Assembly (NCBI GenBank): GCA_023525715.1
Contig: CM042013.1
Span: 77,502,994 to 77,566,993, forward strand
Length of the DNA: 64,000 bases
From: Cichorium intybus
Lineage: Eukaryota > Streptophyta > Magnoliopsida > Asterales > Asteraceae
Direction of reading: 5' to 3'
Shown in pieces: positions 12,677-23,956 of the stretch. The position numbers were made by a program, and so were the translations under genes. Positions within the stretch are counted from its first letter, which is position 1; each line of letters begins with the position of its first letter. The notes beneath the pieces were generated by a model. The model was not told where the DNA came from. It ran no database searches and saw only the letters and a program-made list of their open reading frames with translations.

Positions 12677-14042
12677 TCAATCTGAAAGCCGAAGGCGGGC
12701 TATGTCACCTGCCAAGTCCTCTGGGTTCTCTTCACTTATGGTCTTGAGAAAATCATTGTTAAAACCACTCATAGCAGAAACAGAAGGCAGAGATTGCTGC
12801 TGTGTATCGGTCCCTGATGAAGCTTCTTCCCTCTTCTGAACCTTTCTTTTCTTGTAAACAGCCTTAAAGGCAGCTTGCCTCAATTTCTTTGTGGTATCAG
12901 TTATCTTCGAACTGGAACCCTCGACTATTGCTCTTTTCTCGTTCTCTAGACCAAGTATTACGTCTGCTCTACTAGGATTATTATCTAATTCTTGTTGCAT
13001 AAATACTTTCAGTCATTACAATCTCATGGTATTAAAATTGTGGAGAAAGAAATACAATTCTTAACCTGAGTATGGTTAATAAGAGTTTGTAGACTCTTAA
13101 TCTCTCGTCGAGGCCAACTTTTGATGCCTAACTTCCTACAGCGTTGCTTCAACTGTGTTGATCCAACGTTGAGTTCCATTGCAGCTTGCAAAATGGGCTT
13201 GTCAAAATACATGGATATTGTTTCCTTACTCAACGCATATCTAGAACCACTTCCACTGCCAATTACTGTGGTTCTTTGACTCAAAGAATTAAATGCGGTT
13301 GTACTATTATAATTCGGGATCATTTGAGCATGATCCTGATTTGCTGATCCAAAGATAAACTTTGGTTCAGTAAACTTTGTACTTGTTGTCGGTAGTAATG
13401 GTTGATTTTCAACCATGAACCCAGGATTTTTAAATCCCTCTAGATTCATTTGAATCATCTGAAGGTGATCCTGATATTGAAAACCACCCTTAAACTCAGG
13501 ATTCGCTGAAGCGAACCTGATAGTGTCATCATGGATCGACTGTATTTGATCCTGATTTTGAATGTGAGTTAGAAACCCCTGATTTGTTAGATCTACTCCA
13601 CTATGCAGTATGGGCACGTTCATGCTTAGATTATCATTAGTAAGATCATCTACGAATGGATCTGTGTATAACGTATGTTAGATAATCAAGCAAAACAAAC
13701 ACAAAGCTTAACAAAATGACTTAACCTGGAAGTATATATTGAGATTGTCCAACAACAATGTCTTCATTTAAAGGCAGTGGATCTTCAGGGAGAATACCCA
13801 TCAGAGGAAAAACTTCAGGATCATCTTGAAGTTGATCCAGCGGTAATATATCTAGAAAATCTATACCTCACATAATTTAAAACAAAAATCAAAACGCTAG
13901 AGAAAGGAATAAGAAATAAAAAGGAGTTTAGGATACCAAACTCCAGTGGAGGTATCTGATTAAACGATAGGGAGGTACCCTCTTCCCTTAAGAAATTTAA
14001 CTCAGTGTCTGAAAAATTTTCCATAGGAGATCTGTTTTCCAT
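12677..14042 (-). pseudogene. RWP-RK (RKD-like) transcription factor gene captured by retroelement
   Basis: Four-exon plant gene in antisense inside the gypsy element. Exon 1 is 14042-13937 (start MENRSPMENFSDTELN), exon 2 13851-13726, exon 3 13661-13066, exon 4 about 13005-12677. Introns 1 (85 bases) and 2 (64 bases) are GT-AG, both phase 1, and join in frame. Exon 3 encodes an RWP-RK DNA-binding domain at 13233-13084 (LSKETISMYFDKPILQAAME, then RCRKLGIK). Exon 4 encodes a Lys/Arg-rich tail containing KKLRQAAFKAVYKKRK, typical of RKD proteins. RKD factors govern egg-cell and gametophyte identity. Oddities: the signature RWPxRK reads SWPRRE, and the simplest third intron (13065-13006) leaves exon 4 one base out of frame. 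Model length is about 380 residues. I treat it as a probable pseudogene, although an unusual splice could rescue it. Confidence 0.75.
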
Positions 14043-14137
14043 ACCTCGATTTGGAAATCTGAGATTATATAAGAATAAACTAGTAGTAAAAAATGAGACT
14101 GAAAAGAATCTTAGATACAAATAATGATACATACCCG

Positions 14138-14147
14138 TTTATATAAT
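14138..14147 (-). promoter_or_regulatory. Candidate TATA box of the RKD-like gene
   Basis: Minus strand reads attatataaacggg about 100 bases upstream of the ATG at 14042. Position and sequence fit a core promoter captured with the gene; another intron could lie in the leader (aggtatgg at the ATG). Confidence 0.35.
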
Positions 14148-14445
14148 ATCTTACAGCTAGAACTGAAAGGACAACCCCCATTATTACTACCGAAATTCAA
14201 AACATCTATAGTAGGTGCGACATTTCCATTACCCTAAGTGCCATTTTTTTCAACATTCGCTGCTTAAATCCGATAAGGACAAGATAATGAAAAGACTTTT
14301 TTTTAATAAAAAAATGTATATCTCTTGATAGCGGAAATAGTTCAAAGAATTTTCAGTACTTATTTAAAAATGTGAATTTTTATGTGAAAGGTGGATTTCT
14401 TAGGACACGGAGTCAGCAAGGAAGGGATACATGTGGATCCCTCCA

Positions 14446-15590
14446 TGTAACTCCCATTTTCCTATCTCCAAATTACACCAACAATTACTCTAATAACCAA
14501 AAGTGTTTAATAATGTAATCAAAGTTAAGAAACAAAAGCACAAGCAGTTATCATAAACATGATTACTTAATACAAATATGTCCCAAAACTAGGTTACAAA
14601 AGACCATTTTTTTACAAAACTATACAAAAGAGCATGCCATAGTTCACAAAAAGTCCAAAAGTCTTGCCCCAAGTTAAGTCATTCATCCCTCTGCAATCTT
14701 CTTGCCCCTGTCACCCATAATACATACAACATAACCATTTTTATGAGCTAACTAAGCTCAATGAAAAAATAATTAAGACTTAGTAAATCATTTCATCATT
14801 TCTCAACGACTACTAAAACAAAACATCATTGATCTCAATCTTTTTAATTATCCCAGTCACTTAGAGTTCTCAATCACACCAAGTACTCGTTTATGATAGT
14901 TAATTCTCAACCTTGTATAACTCGTACAAATTGATTATCTTAATCAATTAAGATTTACAATTAATTCAATTATATCATAATATAATAATAAATAATGAAT
15001 TACAACTACTCACCTGGCATAGGTGCATCTCGTGGTCCACCTGTATCTTACGTACTTCCTTCCATCTTACGAGTATCAACTGTAAAATGAAATCACATAT
15101 CATATCTTAAACATCCCCAGGCATTTCCAGAATACTTAACTCAAATGATTAAGAAATAAATAGCTAATATAAATCACAATTAGTGAATATCATATGCTAT
15201 CAAACTGAAACCCCCAATTTCACGTTTTACCAAATCAATCGTTAAAACATCACAATATTTGCAACGAGAACTCAATACAACATATATTAGCAATCCACTA
15301 ACAACACATGAGATGAATTGAAGCATACTTTCAGATTTGGACATCTAGAGTTTGAAACCCTAAAACTCAAAATAACTAACCTTGTGAATTAAGAACTAGA
15401 GAACGCATTTTCGGGTGTTAAATCCAACCTCCACAAACTTTTACTACACAAAATCCTTGATCAAAATGACCAAATTTCGCACCTTTTGCTATGAAAATAA
15501 CCTAGGAGGATTTTGGTTCGTAAATGGGGTAAATGAGGAAAGTTGTCCAAATAACCCCACTGAAGCAGGTTAGCGACACTAACCTTTAAA
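14446..15590 (-). repeat. Antisense LTR fragment captured beside the RKD-like gene
   Basis: Begins TGTAACTCCCATTTTCC and is collinear with the LTR starting at 49600. Shared landmarks are the gacatctagagtttgaaacccta / gacatctagggttctaaaaaccc phrase (about 15341 and 50892) and the paired ttagcg...gctaac motifs (about 15569 and 50714). It lies inside the 9949-17661 element, so it was carried along with the gene. Its right end near 15590 is approximate. Confidence 0.5.
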
Positions 15591-15760
15591 GTTAGCATCG
15601 TTAACTTTTAAAAATCTGACCCGTGCTTCGAAACCCGACCCGTGTAAGTCCACTTGATGCTACTGGATGCTACAGTAACTGAAACACGACCCGTGTGACT
15701 TCTACACGATCGAGCAGAAGTGTTATGTTGTGAAATAATTTCAGGACGAAATTCCTTTAA

Positions 15761-15771
15761 CGGGGAGGTAA
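15761..15771 (+). other. Polypurine tract
   Basis: CGGGGAGGTAA directly precedes the 3' LTR. Upstream gacgaaattcctttaa is typical of chromovirus-type gypsy elements. Confidence 0.7.
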
Positions 15772-17661
15772 TGTGACATCCCGGAAATTTATACCTAGAA
15801 CTATAAACAGTTAATTCACCGCAAACCTCTTTATAACCAAACCTTTTGAGCTTCAATGCATACTTTGGAAAATATAGTGTCATTGCGATTAAAATAAGAT
15901 ACGAGATGAAATCTTACTTCCTATAATGGAATATCTCAAGCACAAACTGAAACCCTAGTTAATACGTCTGAAAAACTGAAAATAAGTATTAACCATTTGT
16001 GAAACAAAACAAGCAATCTAACCTCAGAGTACATGTTTCCCTGATTTCGAAAATATAAATAACATTCAAAACGGAGCTCATATGCAAAAGTTACGACTAT
16101 TATAAGAAAACAAGCCAAAACAAACCAGTGTAACACTGATTTTCTTTAACTACATAAATCGTTTCGATCCGTTGAGGCACTTGCGCACCTCATATGGAAA
16201 TTCCGAGAACATTATTGGACTCAAACTATGGTCTATTATTGGATTCCATACTCGAAATATTTTTAGTAAAAATATTTATAAAAGTCAACTAATCGGATAC
16301 TGCGGATAAATGAACGCAATATTTAAACGCGATTTCCCGATGTTCTGCAACTCGAAAAAATTATCTGTTTAGGTTTCTAGAATCAGTGCACTCGGCTCAA
16401 CAATTCTCCGGTCTAAAAAATAATACTAATTATAAAATCGGAAAGCATAGCGTAATGATTATGTAAGCGCTTACCTCGTGAATAGTGACGTGAATAGTGA
16501 CGAATAGTGATTTTCAACCCTATAAATAAGATGCATCTTCTTCATTTATTTTCACCAATTCACCAAGCATCTAGCTTTCTTCCTCTCTCCCTTTGCCCCT
16601 TTGTCGCTTAAGTCTTCGTTGGTGTTATTTCGCGGTGTTTCTCGAATGCGATTATTCTCGAATCTAAGCTGAATTCACGCTTCAAAAGTGAGTGTTATGG
16701 CCCCTTTGTCTATGTTTTTATATATTATGGGGGAGAATACATGTGCAATATAAACATTTACCAATTTCATATCAAGTTTTATAAATGTTATTATAGCTTT
16801 ATAAAATGTTTTCAACAAGCGAGTATTGTACTCTTTTATGTATATACTTATCAACATACTCGATTAGACTTGTCTATCCTACATTTATCAATGGCTTAGA
16901 TAGTGAGACACTATTCATAACTAAGTAGAAATACTTAGACCCCACACTACTATAACCGTTAATCAAGCAGAGCGAGATAGATATGTATAGATCTATACGG
17001 GTTGACACCCCCACCTATGGTTGTTAGCTACAACTTCGACTTGCAAATCGATGTAGGTGATACTTATCTTTTTCATTACTACGACGTCCATGAAGCGTTG
17101 TAGGGGGTACATTTCAGTCGAATAGCTCGGTTATAGGACTCAACTATAAGCATTGATGGTTTTCTCATAAACGTACATATCATTTATAAGTATGGTATTA
17201 CTTATGGTTTTCAAAAAGTCTATACAATTCATTTATAAGTATGGTATTACTTATGATTTTTAGCAACTCTTTACAAACTCATTTACAAGTATGATTATAC
17301 TTACAAAAGGAATACTTTTAGTTATTTTAAAAGTATCAGTGCTGTGTTTAGCAGAAAACCTGTAACTGTCACCAACCTTGTGTTGATCCTCAAAACTACA
17401 TGTATTCTCAGGAAATCAATGAGACTTTCAGAAGATGGAAATCTTCACGGATTTCAGGCAACCTAGTTTTGTTATATCTGTTAAGGCATTTCATGTACTC
17501 TACTATTATTATTTGTAAGAACCATGCATTCAAACTTCAAGATGAAATACAACTATCCTTTGGTTTATTGTTGTACTTGTACTGTATATTCAATTGCCTG
17601 TGATCCAAGAACTTAGTCGCACAGCCCGACATGTTCCGCCGCCTCGGTCGGGGGTGTGACA
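15772..17661 (+). repeat. 3' LTR of the RKD-carrying element (1,890 bp)
   Basis: Matches 9949-11827 throughout. It has an extra 10 bases (cgaatagtga) near 16500, extending a short tandem gaatagtgacgt run, and one extra base near 17630. Confidence 0.9.
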
Positions 17662-17666
17662 CATGT
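17662..17666. repeat. Target-site duplication CATGT (right)
   Basis: Partner of 9944-9948. Confidence 0.9.
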
Positions 17667-18284
17667 TCATAGTTAGCGCCACTAACTGTGAACAGGGCCA
17701 TTCCTCATGGGTTTTTCATATAAATTCTCGTTTTAGCCCCTAAACATCTAGAAACTAGGGAATAAAAATTCTTATTCAATTACACCCATAAAACCCTTTA
17801 TTTCTCATCTTCGAAGCACACCATAATCTAACAATATAACTAAATTAACTTAGCAAATGCACACACAATAACACACTAACGTCAATCTTTGATTTGGGTG
17901 TAAAACCCCTTTGATTTTCACTTTTATTTGATGAATTTAAACTCCAAAATATCTATATAGTGCGTATGTTACCGAACCTTCTATTTTTTAAATGAGAAAG
18001 CCCCAAATTACCTACTTAAAGCCTTAAGTGGAATCTGTCACTTGTAACTTAGGGTCGCTAACATACCTAATAGCATTGTTAATTTCACAATTTCGCCTGG
18101 TTTAAACTTTTGACACCATCTCCCAGAATAGCAGCCTACTTACCATAGTGTCGCTAATCCCTTAGACATTAGCATCGTTAATACTCTCTTATGAGGAAAT
18201 TCTTATACATTTTTCATAATTTTCATTCCTTTGACCCATAATTCAAAACTTAACATTTATAGATCATGGCAGGCCATTAAATAT
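17667..18284 (-). repeat. Old gypsy-type LTR, right part
   Basis: Continuation of the LTR split at 9948. It carries the ttagcgccactaac and gtcgctaa motifs seen in the related LTRs at 15560 and 50710. No coding sequence is seen. The right limit, where TGTTGGATATGC begins, is approximate. Confidence 0.4.
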
Positions 18285-18840
18285 GTTGGATATGCAAAGT
18301 TTGGAATATTAAGTTAAACTTTGAAAGATCGTTTTGCTCAACAACAATTTAGATAAAAAGAAGAAAAATTGCGGAAATATAAAGACTTGAAGATTAAATG
18401 CAGGAATAAATTACAATCAAAATAAGAATGTGGAAAGAGAAAAGTATTTGGTAGAATGAAGATCTTTATATATCATGTGAAGAGAGTTACAATTAAGTTC
18501 ATCCAAACCATAAAGATAAAATGAAGGGATGATCTCCCTTTTATAGTGAATGGGAGATACCACGAGGTAAAGACCTAAGGACTGAAGAGAGAACAGACCA
18601 CTCCTCTTCAGTCAGACAAGATGGTTCTAAGAATATAAAAATACAATGTCAGAATAGGGCGGCCCATGCTTGAATATTATAAAACATTTACTACAACAAT
18701 AATGCTTCTAAGTGAACATGCCTATAACTAGCCTAACTATACTCTATAACTTGATTTGCTTATCTTATTGTCTTGACTTAACTTTGGTCTACTTGACTTC
18801 TTGGTGAGGGCAGAAGTTCAAGAGTGAACTTTAGTGTTTA
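18285..18840 (-). repeat. LTR-like sequence, unclassified
   Basis: Begins TGTTGGATATGC on the plus strand. On the minus strand a TATA-like cactataaaaggg (about 18537-18549) sits mid-way, as in an LTR promoter. No PBS, polypurine tract or target duplication was found. The right boundary blends into Copia sequence near 18840. Confidence 0.3.
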
Positions 18841-19018
18841 AGTGTTGCAATGATAGACTTATGTGATTCTTAATAACAATGTCAAATATCTAACTAAACT
18901 TCAAAACTGCACGAGCTCGTGATCCAATCTGAATATGCTCCACATGCGTCAATGTCCTGCGTCCTACTGGCACCCTGAATACAAAGCAAATGTGACAATC
19001 ACATCTTATATCAAGAAA

Positions 19019-19721
19019 TTAAGGATTAGGAGTTTTGAGTTTTTTAGATATACCTGAGTTGCCAAACCGTTTGGCCTTGCAGCATTTTCCAATCTTCCTG
19101 TGACTGTACCCTACCCTGTGGATTCCAAGCTTGAGACATCTCAAAACCGGTCTGGTTGGTTTCCTGATGCGCTTCACAGCTAGACTCAATCCCGAACTAT
19201 GCATCTCTATGAACGACATGTAGAGAGTCAACATTGAATGCATTTCCATGAAGGTCTTGTGTTGGTCCCCATTCTTGTACATTTGTATGAAAGGTTCATA
19301 CTCCTTAGTTAGAGAGGCGAGAAAAGAGTTGACGCTTGTCCCCTGACTGAAAGGGTGACCAAGCTTGTACAGCTCTTCCAAGTATCCCTCCAATTTGAGA
19401 ATATATGGACCAAGCTTACTTCCCTTGTTCAGCCTGCACTCTCCAAGCAAGCTTTTCAAATATCTTAAGTCATTCCTCTCTACCGGTTCTTGGAACTTTT
19501 CCTCAACCAGTTGTATTAACTCATATGGCCCCAGGAATTCAAAATCCCTACGGATGGCGGGGTCAATGGTCAATAGCATGAGGCAACGAACCTCTTCGTT
19601 CTCATCAATCAGAAAGTCATGGTTATCAATGAGCTGCTGTGTGATGCCATGTTTCGATAGACAAGGAAGTGGGTGTAGGAGGAGGAGGAGGAGGAGGAGT
19701 GTTTACACTTGCTTCAGACAT
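19019..19721 (-). pseudogene. Copia gag with N-terminal deletion and frameshift
   Basis: Minus-strand gag of the second relic. The start MSEASVNT plus a polyproline run (from a cct repeat at 19680-19705) is followed, out of frame, by LIDNHDFLIDENEEVRC and the UBN2-like core LLTIDPAIRRDFEFLGPYEL, then EYEPFIQMYKNGDQHKTFME. The tryptophan-rich LDWLRNW segment present in the sister gags is deleted. The open part is 19579-19019 (186 codons). The gene lies between the leader at 19722 and pol-like remnants that fade at about 18840. It is non-functional. Confidence 0.8.
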
Positions 19722-20922
19722 CTATAAAATCAAAATTTTATTAGTTTAATTTTGATCCTTATAAATAATTACCCAATTATTATCTAACAACGATGGGACC
19801 CAAAATGCTCAAACTATGGTGTGAAGAGGGATGCCGTAATCACAGCATAATGTTCATTAAGGTAGATATACTTTTATCAATTTCAGTCTTATGAAATTCC
19901 TAGATCTATGAGATTCATTTACCGAGGTCAATGACATGTTTAATCTCGAATTATGCTCTTCTATTTGTGACTGGGATGCCGAGGATCACAAATAAGATGT
20001 GAATAACCATGCAAATTTCTTGGTAACCTTAATGTCATTTATCATCTTAATTGATGTGTCGGTTATCCACACACGCTCCATCAACAATGATAAATCACGA
20101 GATACCCATTACTACCATTTATGGGTCCCTATTAGTGTCCCGGTTAACCGCACACGCTCCACTAACGACCCACAAAGTGTAATGTGCAATTTCATGGATT
20201 AGCATACTTTTCACATTTTCCTAAAGTAACTAGATTGGGATTTTAAAGGTTCTAGTACTTTTTTCACTAATAGCATTATACTTTTAATGAGATTAGGTTT
20301 GTCCTATCAAATCCGTTCTGCTAACGATAGTCCACTGATCAAGGGAATGGTGGATGAGAGTGGACACTCATTCAATCGCCATTTTATAGGCTATTTCCTT
20401 ATACCCCCCTTATAGACAAGTTTTTTGAATGAGGCATACTAGCGATTTGACTTACTTAATCTTGTACATATAGGTATTAACTTTTAATAATAATATGTAT
20501 AAGGTGTATTTTAAACATTTTGAAATATCTAGGTTTATCCTTTAAATTTTTGAAATTAATACAATATTAATTAAAATTTAAATTAAACATAAAGTGATTT
20601 AATGCTTGTCTTTTAATTAAGGATTAATTAAATTAATTAAATCACATAAGGATTAACAAATTAAACAATTTAATTTAATCCTATTCCCTGCTCACTAAGC
20701 TTTCAAAATAAAGGCAAAGGGTTCCCATTTATTAAATAATCATATTTACCAAAAATAGAAAAACCCTATGGGAGCCTCCTTATTTTCGAAAATAATGGTG
20801 GGTGGAGGCTAAGGTTTCTAAAACCCTAGAAAAAGTAGATCCATATGGAGGTTAGGGTTTAAGACCTTTAAACCCTAACAACAGTTCAACTATTATAGTA
20901 GTTCAATAGAAAACAGATCTAA
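19722..20922 (-). other. Copia leader of second relic
   Basis: Non-coding, AT-rich. It keeps both copies of the GGTTA(T/A)CC(A/G)CACACGCTCCA motif (about 20050-20070 and 20143-20162) and the block gatcaagggaatggtggatgagagtggacac (20338-20368). Confidence 0.6.
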
Positions 20923-20934
20923 GCTCTGATACCA
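20923..20934 (-). other. Primer-binding site
   Basis: Minus strand TGGTATCAGAGC, one base from the LTR at 20936. Confidence 0.85.
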
Positions 20935-21168
20935 CTGATGGGTTTTAAGCAAAATATAATCTTAAAGCTCTTAAGTTCACATGCACCCTAAAGGATCTAT
21001 GTTTTCTCTATTGAACCTATAACTAATAACATATCAAGAACACTAAAGGTATATTCAAAAATTCATAAAGAAAACATACCTTTTGATCTTTGGATCTTTT
21101 GGAAGAAAGCACCACAAGTGTAATGCCTCTAACGGTTCACACCCAAGACTTAGCAAGCAAGAAAGGCT

Positions 21169-21192
21169 AGAGAGAGAGAGAGAGAGAGAGAG
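21169..21192. repeat. (AG)n microsatellite
   Basis: About 12 AG units just inside the LTR, upstream of the (TA)n tract. Confidence 0.9.
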
Positions 21193-21368
21193 GAGGGACT
21201 CCTATTTTTGGAATGAATGAGAGGGTGGGGGAAGCCTCTATTTATAGTCTCAAACTGATAAGTCATATGGCTTATAGCTACCATATGTGAACCCTTGATA
21301 TGATAACCCGTTTATCATTACCATAAATAAGCAAAACTCCCATATATGTATATATATATTTCGAAAAT

Positions 21369-21381
<13 letters not shown>

Positions 21382-21459
<78 letters not shown>
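21382..21459. repeat. (TA)n microsatellite, ~78 bp
   Basis: At the position equivalent to the tract in the 4030-4916 LTR, so the repeat is ancestral to the LTR family or re-expands there. Confidence 0.95.
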
Positions 21460-21464
<5 letters not shown>

Positions 21465-21818
21465 TTCGTCCAATATATATAATATATGTTTATCCATTGC
21501 TCAACCTCTGAACAATTATAATTCAAACCCTGCATATTTAATTAATCCAAATAATCCAAAAATTAATTCCAAATTAATTTCTGATTAATCATCAATTAAA
21601 TATTATAATTTCTAATTAATATATTATTCTCATAATATATTAACAAATTAAATATTCCTTTTTTCTGATTAATATATTATCCTCATAATATATTAATCTC
21701 TCTCTACAACCAATCTTGTCCTCCGCTAGGTTATGAGGGCAACCTAAAAGGACTGTGCTGCCATCAATTCAAGCATATGTATCAATTATAGTTATGGCTT
21801 AGACACCTTAATCCAATA

Positions 21819-23951
21819 GTAATCTCTAGGTGCGGGTTGTTCCAATACTCAAATCTCTATTAAGTACTCATGAGGGTTAGTCGCAATCACCATGCTATGT
21901 CTAATCTCTATAGACAATCTATTGACACTCATGACAATGTTAAATCACTAGTTGTTGTCAAGAGTATGATCGACTGTGGAAGTTTGAGTAAACTAATACT
22001 TGGGAAACGGGTTCTAAACATGCTAAAGTGAAACACAGTGTTAAAATAATGCGAATGGTAGCTTCTTAGCTTATTACCAAGTCTCTACATGATAATCACG
22101 AAATCATATATATTTTAATACTGTTACATGTTTCTGGTTCTACTTATAATTAAGATTTTATTTGTCTATATACCCAAAATGACCTTCATTTTGTCTAGGT
22201 ACCCAAAATGACTTTCATTTTGTTTCGTGTCGACATCATTGCCGATTATCTGATCGGATATATTCCGGATGACATCTCAATGTGTCATGTTACATTTTCT
22301 CTCCTAACTCAATCATGAGATAAGCAGCATTCCCTGAGTACACGTTTTGACTTCTCATGGCCTTCTCAGAATCCTTAGTCAAGATGACTGCATCCTTCAG
22401 AGGATTTCAATGTGTTTCATGAAGTTGATGACAACCATCAAGATACCGATAAAACTCTTTAACCATGAATTCTTTAGTATCATTAGTTGATGCAAATACT
22501 TAAACTCTTCTACGAAGTTAGTTATAATTTTAGATTTGGAACTCTTTCAATTTATTATTATATTTCCCGTTCACCCCAGACACAACTTGTTGTTTTCTCA
22601 AGCATGCTTTAATAATACTTTCAACCACCATCCAATGACTTTTGTCAGGTTTGTCCTGAAACTAACTTACTATGCTCCAAGCATCCAAGTTATTAGGATA
22701 AGTATATGTCATGACACTTATGATCGATCCTGTGACACAAGGTTACTAGATTCGACTCATACTATTTCGTACTTCTCTAGTGTCGGAACATTGATTCATA
22801 ATTCTATGTCATGATTAGGAAAGAAAAACTTTCTTAGAGTCACGCATCACGAATTTCTTCCAGATCATACTCCAAGTTGGCTAAGTCCCTTCAGACGTTT
22901 TTATCTAAGCCTATAGATGTTTGTACCATGTGTGTATATTGTATATCCTTTAGTCCTTTTATAGCAAAACATTTCTTAAAGCCAAGTCGTTACACTTTGT
23001 AACAATAAGAAAATGTTTCCTATAAGCAGTATGTCACCGACATACGTTGACACGCAGGCTACAATAATACTCCCACTAGCTTTGACATAATTATAGGACT
23101 CTTTTATACTTTCATAAAATCCAAATTTGCTATGACTCATGAAGTGCAGTCGCATAAATTAAATGATATCTTCCAGATCATACTCCAGGTTGGCTAAGTC
23201 CCTTCAGACGTTTTTATCTAAGCCTATAGATGTTTATACCATGTGTATATATTGTATATCCTTTAGTCCTTTTATAGCAAAATATTTCTTAAAGCCAAGT
23301 CGTTACACTTTGTAACAATAAGAAATTGTTTCCTATAAGCAGTATGTCACCAACATACGTTGACAGACAGGCTACAATAATACTCCCACTAGCTTTGACG
23401 TAATTATAGGACTCTTTTATGATATCCTCACAGATTCATTCTTAACTGGTGATGAAAGTGCTTTTCTCATAATCAATTTCTTGAGTCTAAGCATTTCTCT
23501 ACTCAACCAGTTTTGCTTTGAATGTGAGTACATTCCTATCTATGTTGTTTTCTTTTGAAGATTCAATTACTCCCACTGGTTTTTAGGACAGGTGTAAGAT
23601 TAGTCAAACTAAAACATAGACTGAGTCTCACCTTTTAATATCATCTATTTGGCAGCAACTGGGCTCACCAATGCTTCCATGTAGTTGGATAACTTTATCC
23701 GTACTAACTTAGTGGTTTACCACTAATCAATGTATCATTTTTAGTAATATGAAACCATAAAACTCATAAAGATGACTAATACTACTGGATTTGCAAAAGG
23801 GGGTGGTATGTCAAGTTCTTTTCTTAACGGGGTTCTGATCCCTTAGTTAGTCCTAGTGTTGACTAAATGTTTCTTCATTGGTTAATCCTTGAATCTCTTC
23901 AAGATTATTCTTACTCCCACTAGTTACTTTGGATATGGGCTCTTTCCAAAG
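21819..23951 (-). pseudogene. Degenerate Copia pol 3' half (reverse transcriptase, RNase H region)
   Basis: Minus-strand relic. At about 23440-23540 it matches the LVAKGYTQTQGIDYEE reverse-transcriptase segment. At 23330-23420 it still reads KASGSII...YVGDILLIGNN, the catalytic YVDD box with its first Asp changed to Gly. Beyond that the 3' region (21819-22100) is collinear with 58700-58870 of the plus-strand Copia, including cctagagattac. A ~257-bp part of the YVDD region is duplicated in tandem (22857-23114 and 23170-23425). The host element is interrupted at 23952-28056 and continues to the right. Confidence 0.65.
22857..23425 (-). repeat. Imperfect tandem duplication within Copia RT region
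   Basis: Two ~257-bp copies offset by 313 bases, both beginning cttccagatcatactcc and both ending ggactcttttat, differing at a handful of sites. About 55 bases lie between them. Confidence 0.85.
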
Positions 23952-23956
23952 AAAGA

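Larger units (their letters stand above)
9949..17661 (+). mobile_element. Complete gypsy-type LTR element carrying an antisense RWP-RK gene
   Basis: 7,713-bp element with near-identical long LTRs (9949-11827 and 15772-17661), a PBS (11831-11842), a polypurine tract (15761-15771) and a matching CATGT target duplication. LTR ends (TGTGACATCCCGG ... GGGTGTGACA) and the gacgaaatt...cggggaggtaa PPT region resemble Tekay/Del-type chromoviruses, so Ty3/gypsy is likely. No gag, protease, reverse transcriptase or integrase is present in the 3.9-kb interior. It holds an antisense RKD-like gene with introns (12677-14042) and an antisense LTR fragment (14446-15590). It must have been mobilised in trans, or the interior was replaced by recombination. 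About 28 substitutions plus a 10-bp indel separate the LTRs by hand count (~1.5%). Confidence 0.85.
20936..21818 (-). repeat. 5' LTR of second minus-strand Copia relic
   Basis: 883-bp homologue of the 4030-4916 LTR. The outer terminus is mutated (TATTGG instead of TGTTGG on the minus strand at 21818). It includes a GA run (21169-21192) and a (TA)n tract (21382-21459). The right flank is pol/3'-region sequence of another, older Copia in the same orientation, so it is either inserted there or shared between tandem elements. No target duplication could be tested because the left LTR is missing. Confidence 0.75.

Noticed and set aside
8977..18284. Two separate solo LTRs flanking the RKD-carrying element
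   Set aside because: The left and right parts share motif type and orientation and are separated by a clean CATGT duplication, so one split LTR is simpler, although its right end is unproven.
18280..18884. Target duplication AAATA around the LTR-like block at 18285
   Set aside because: The right-hand copy lies in sequence conserved in the Copia family itself, and the block would not end in CA.
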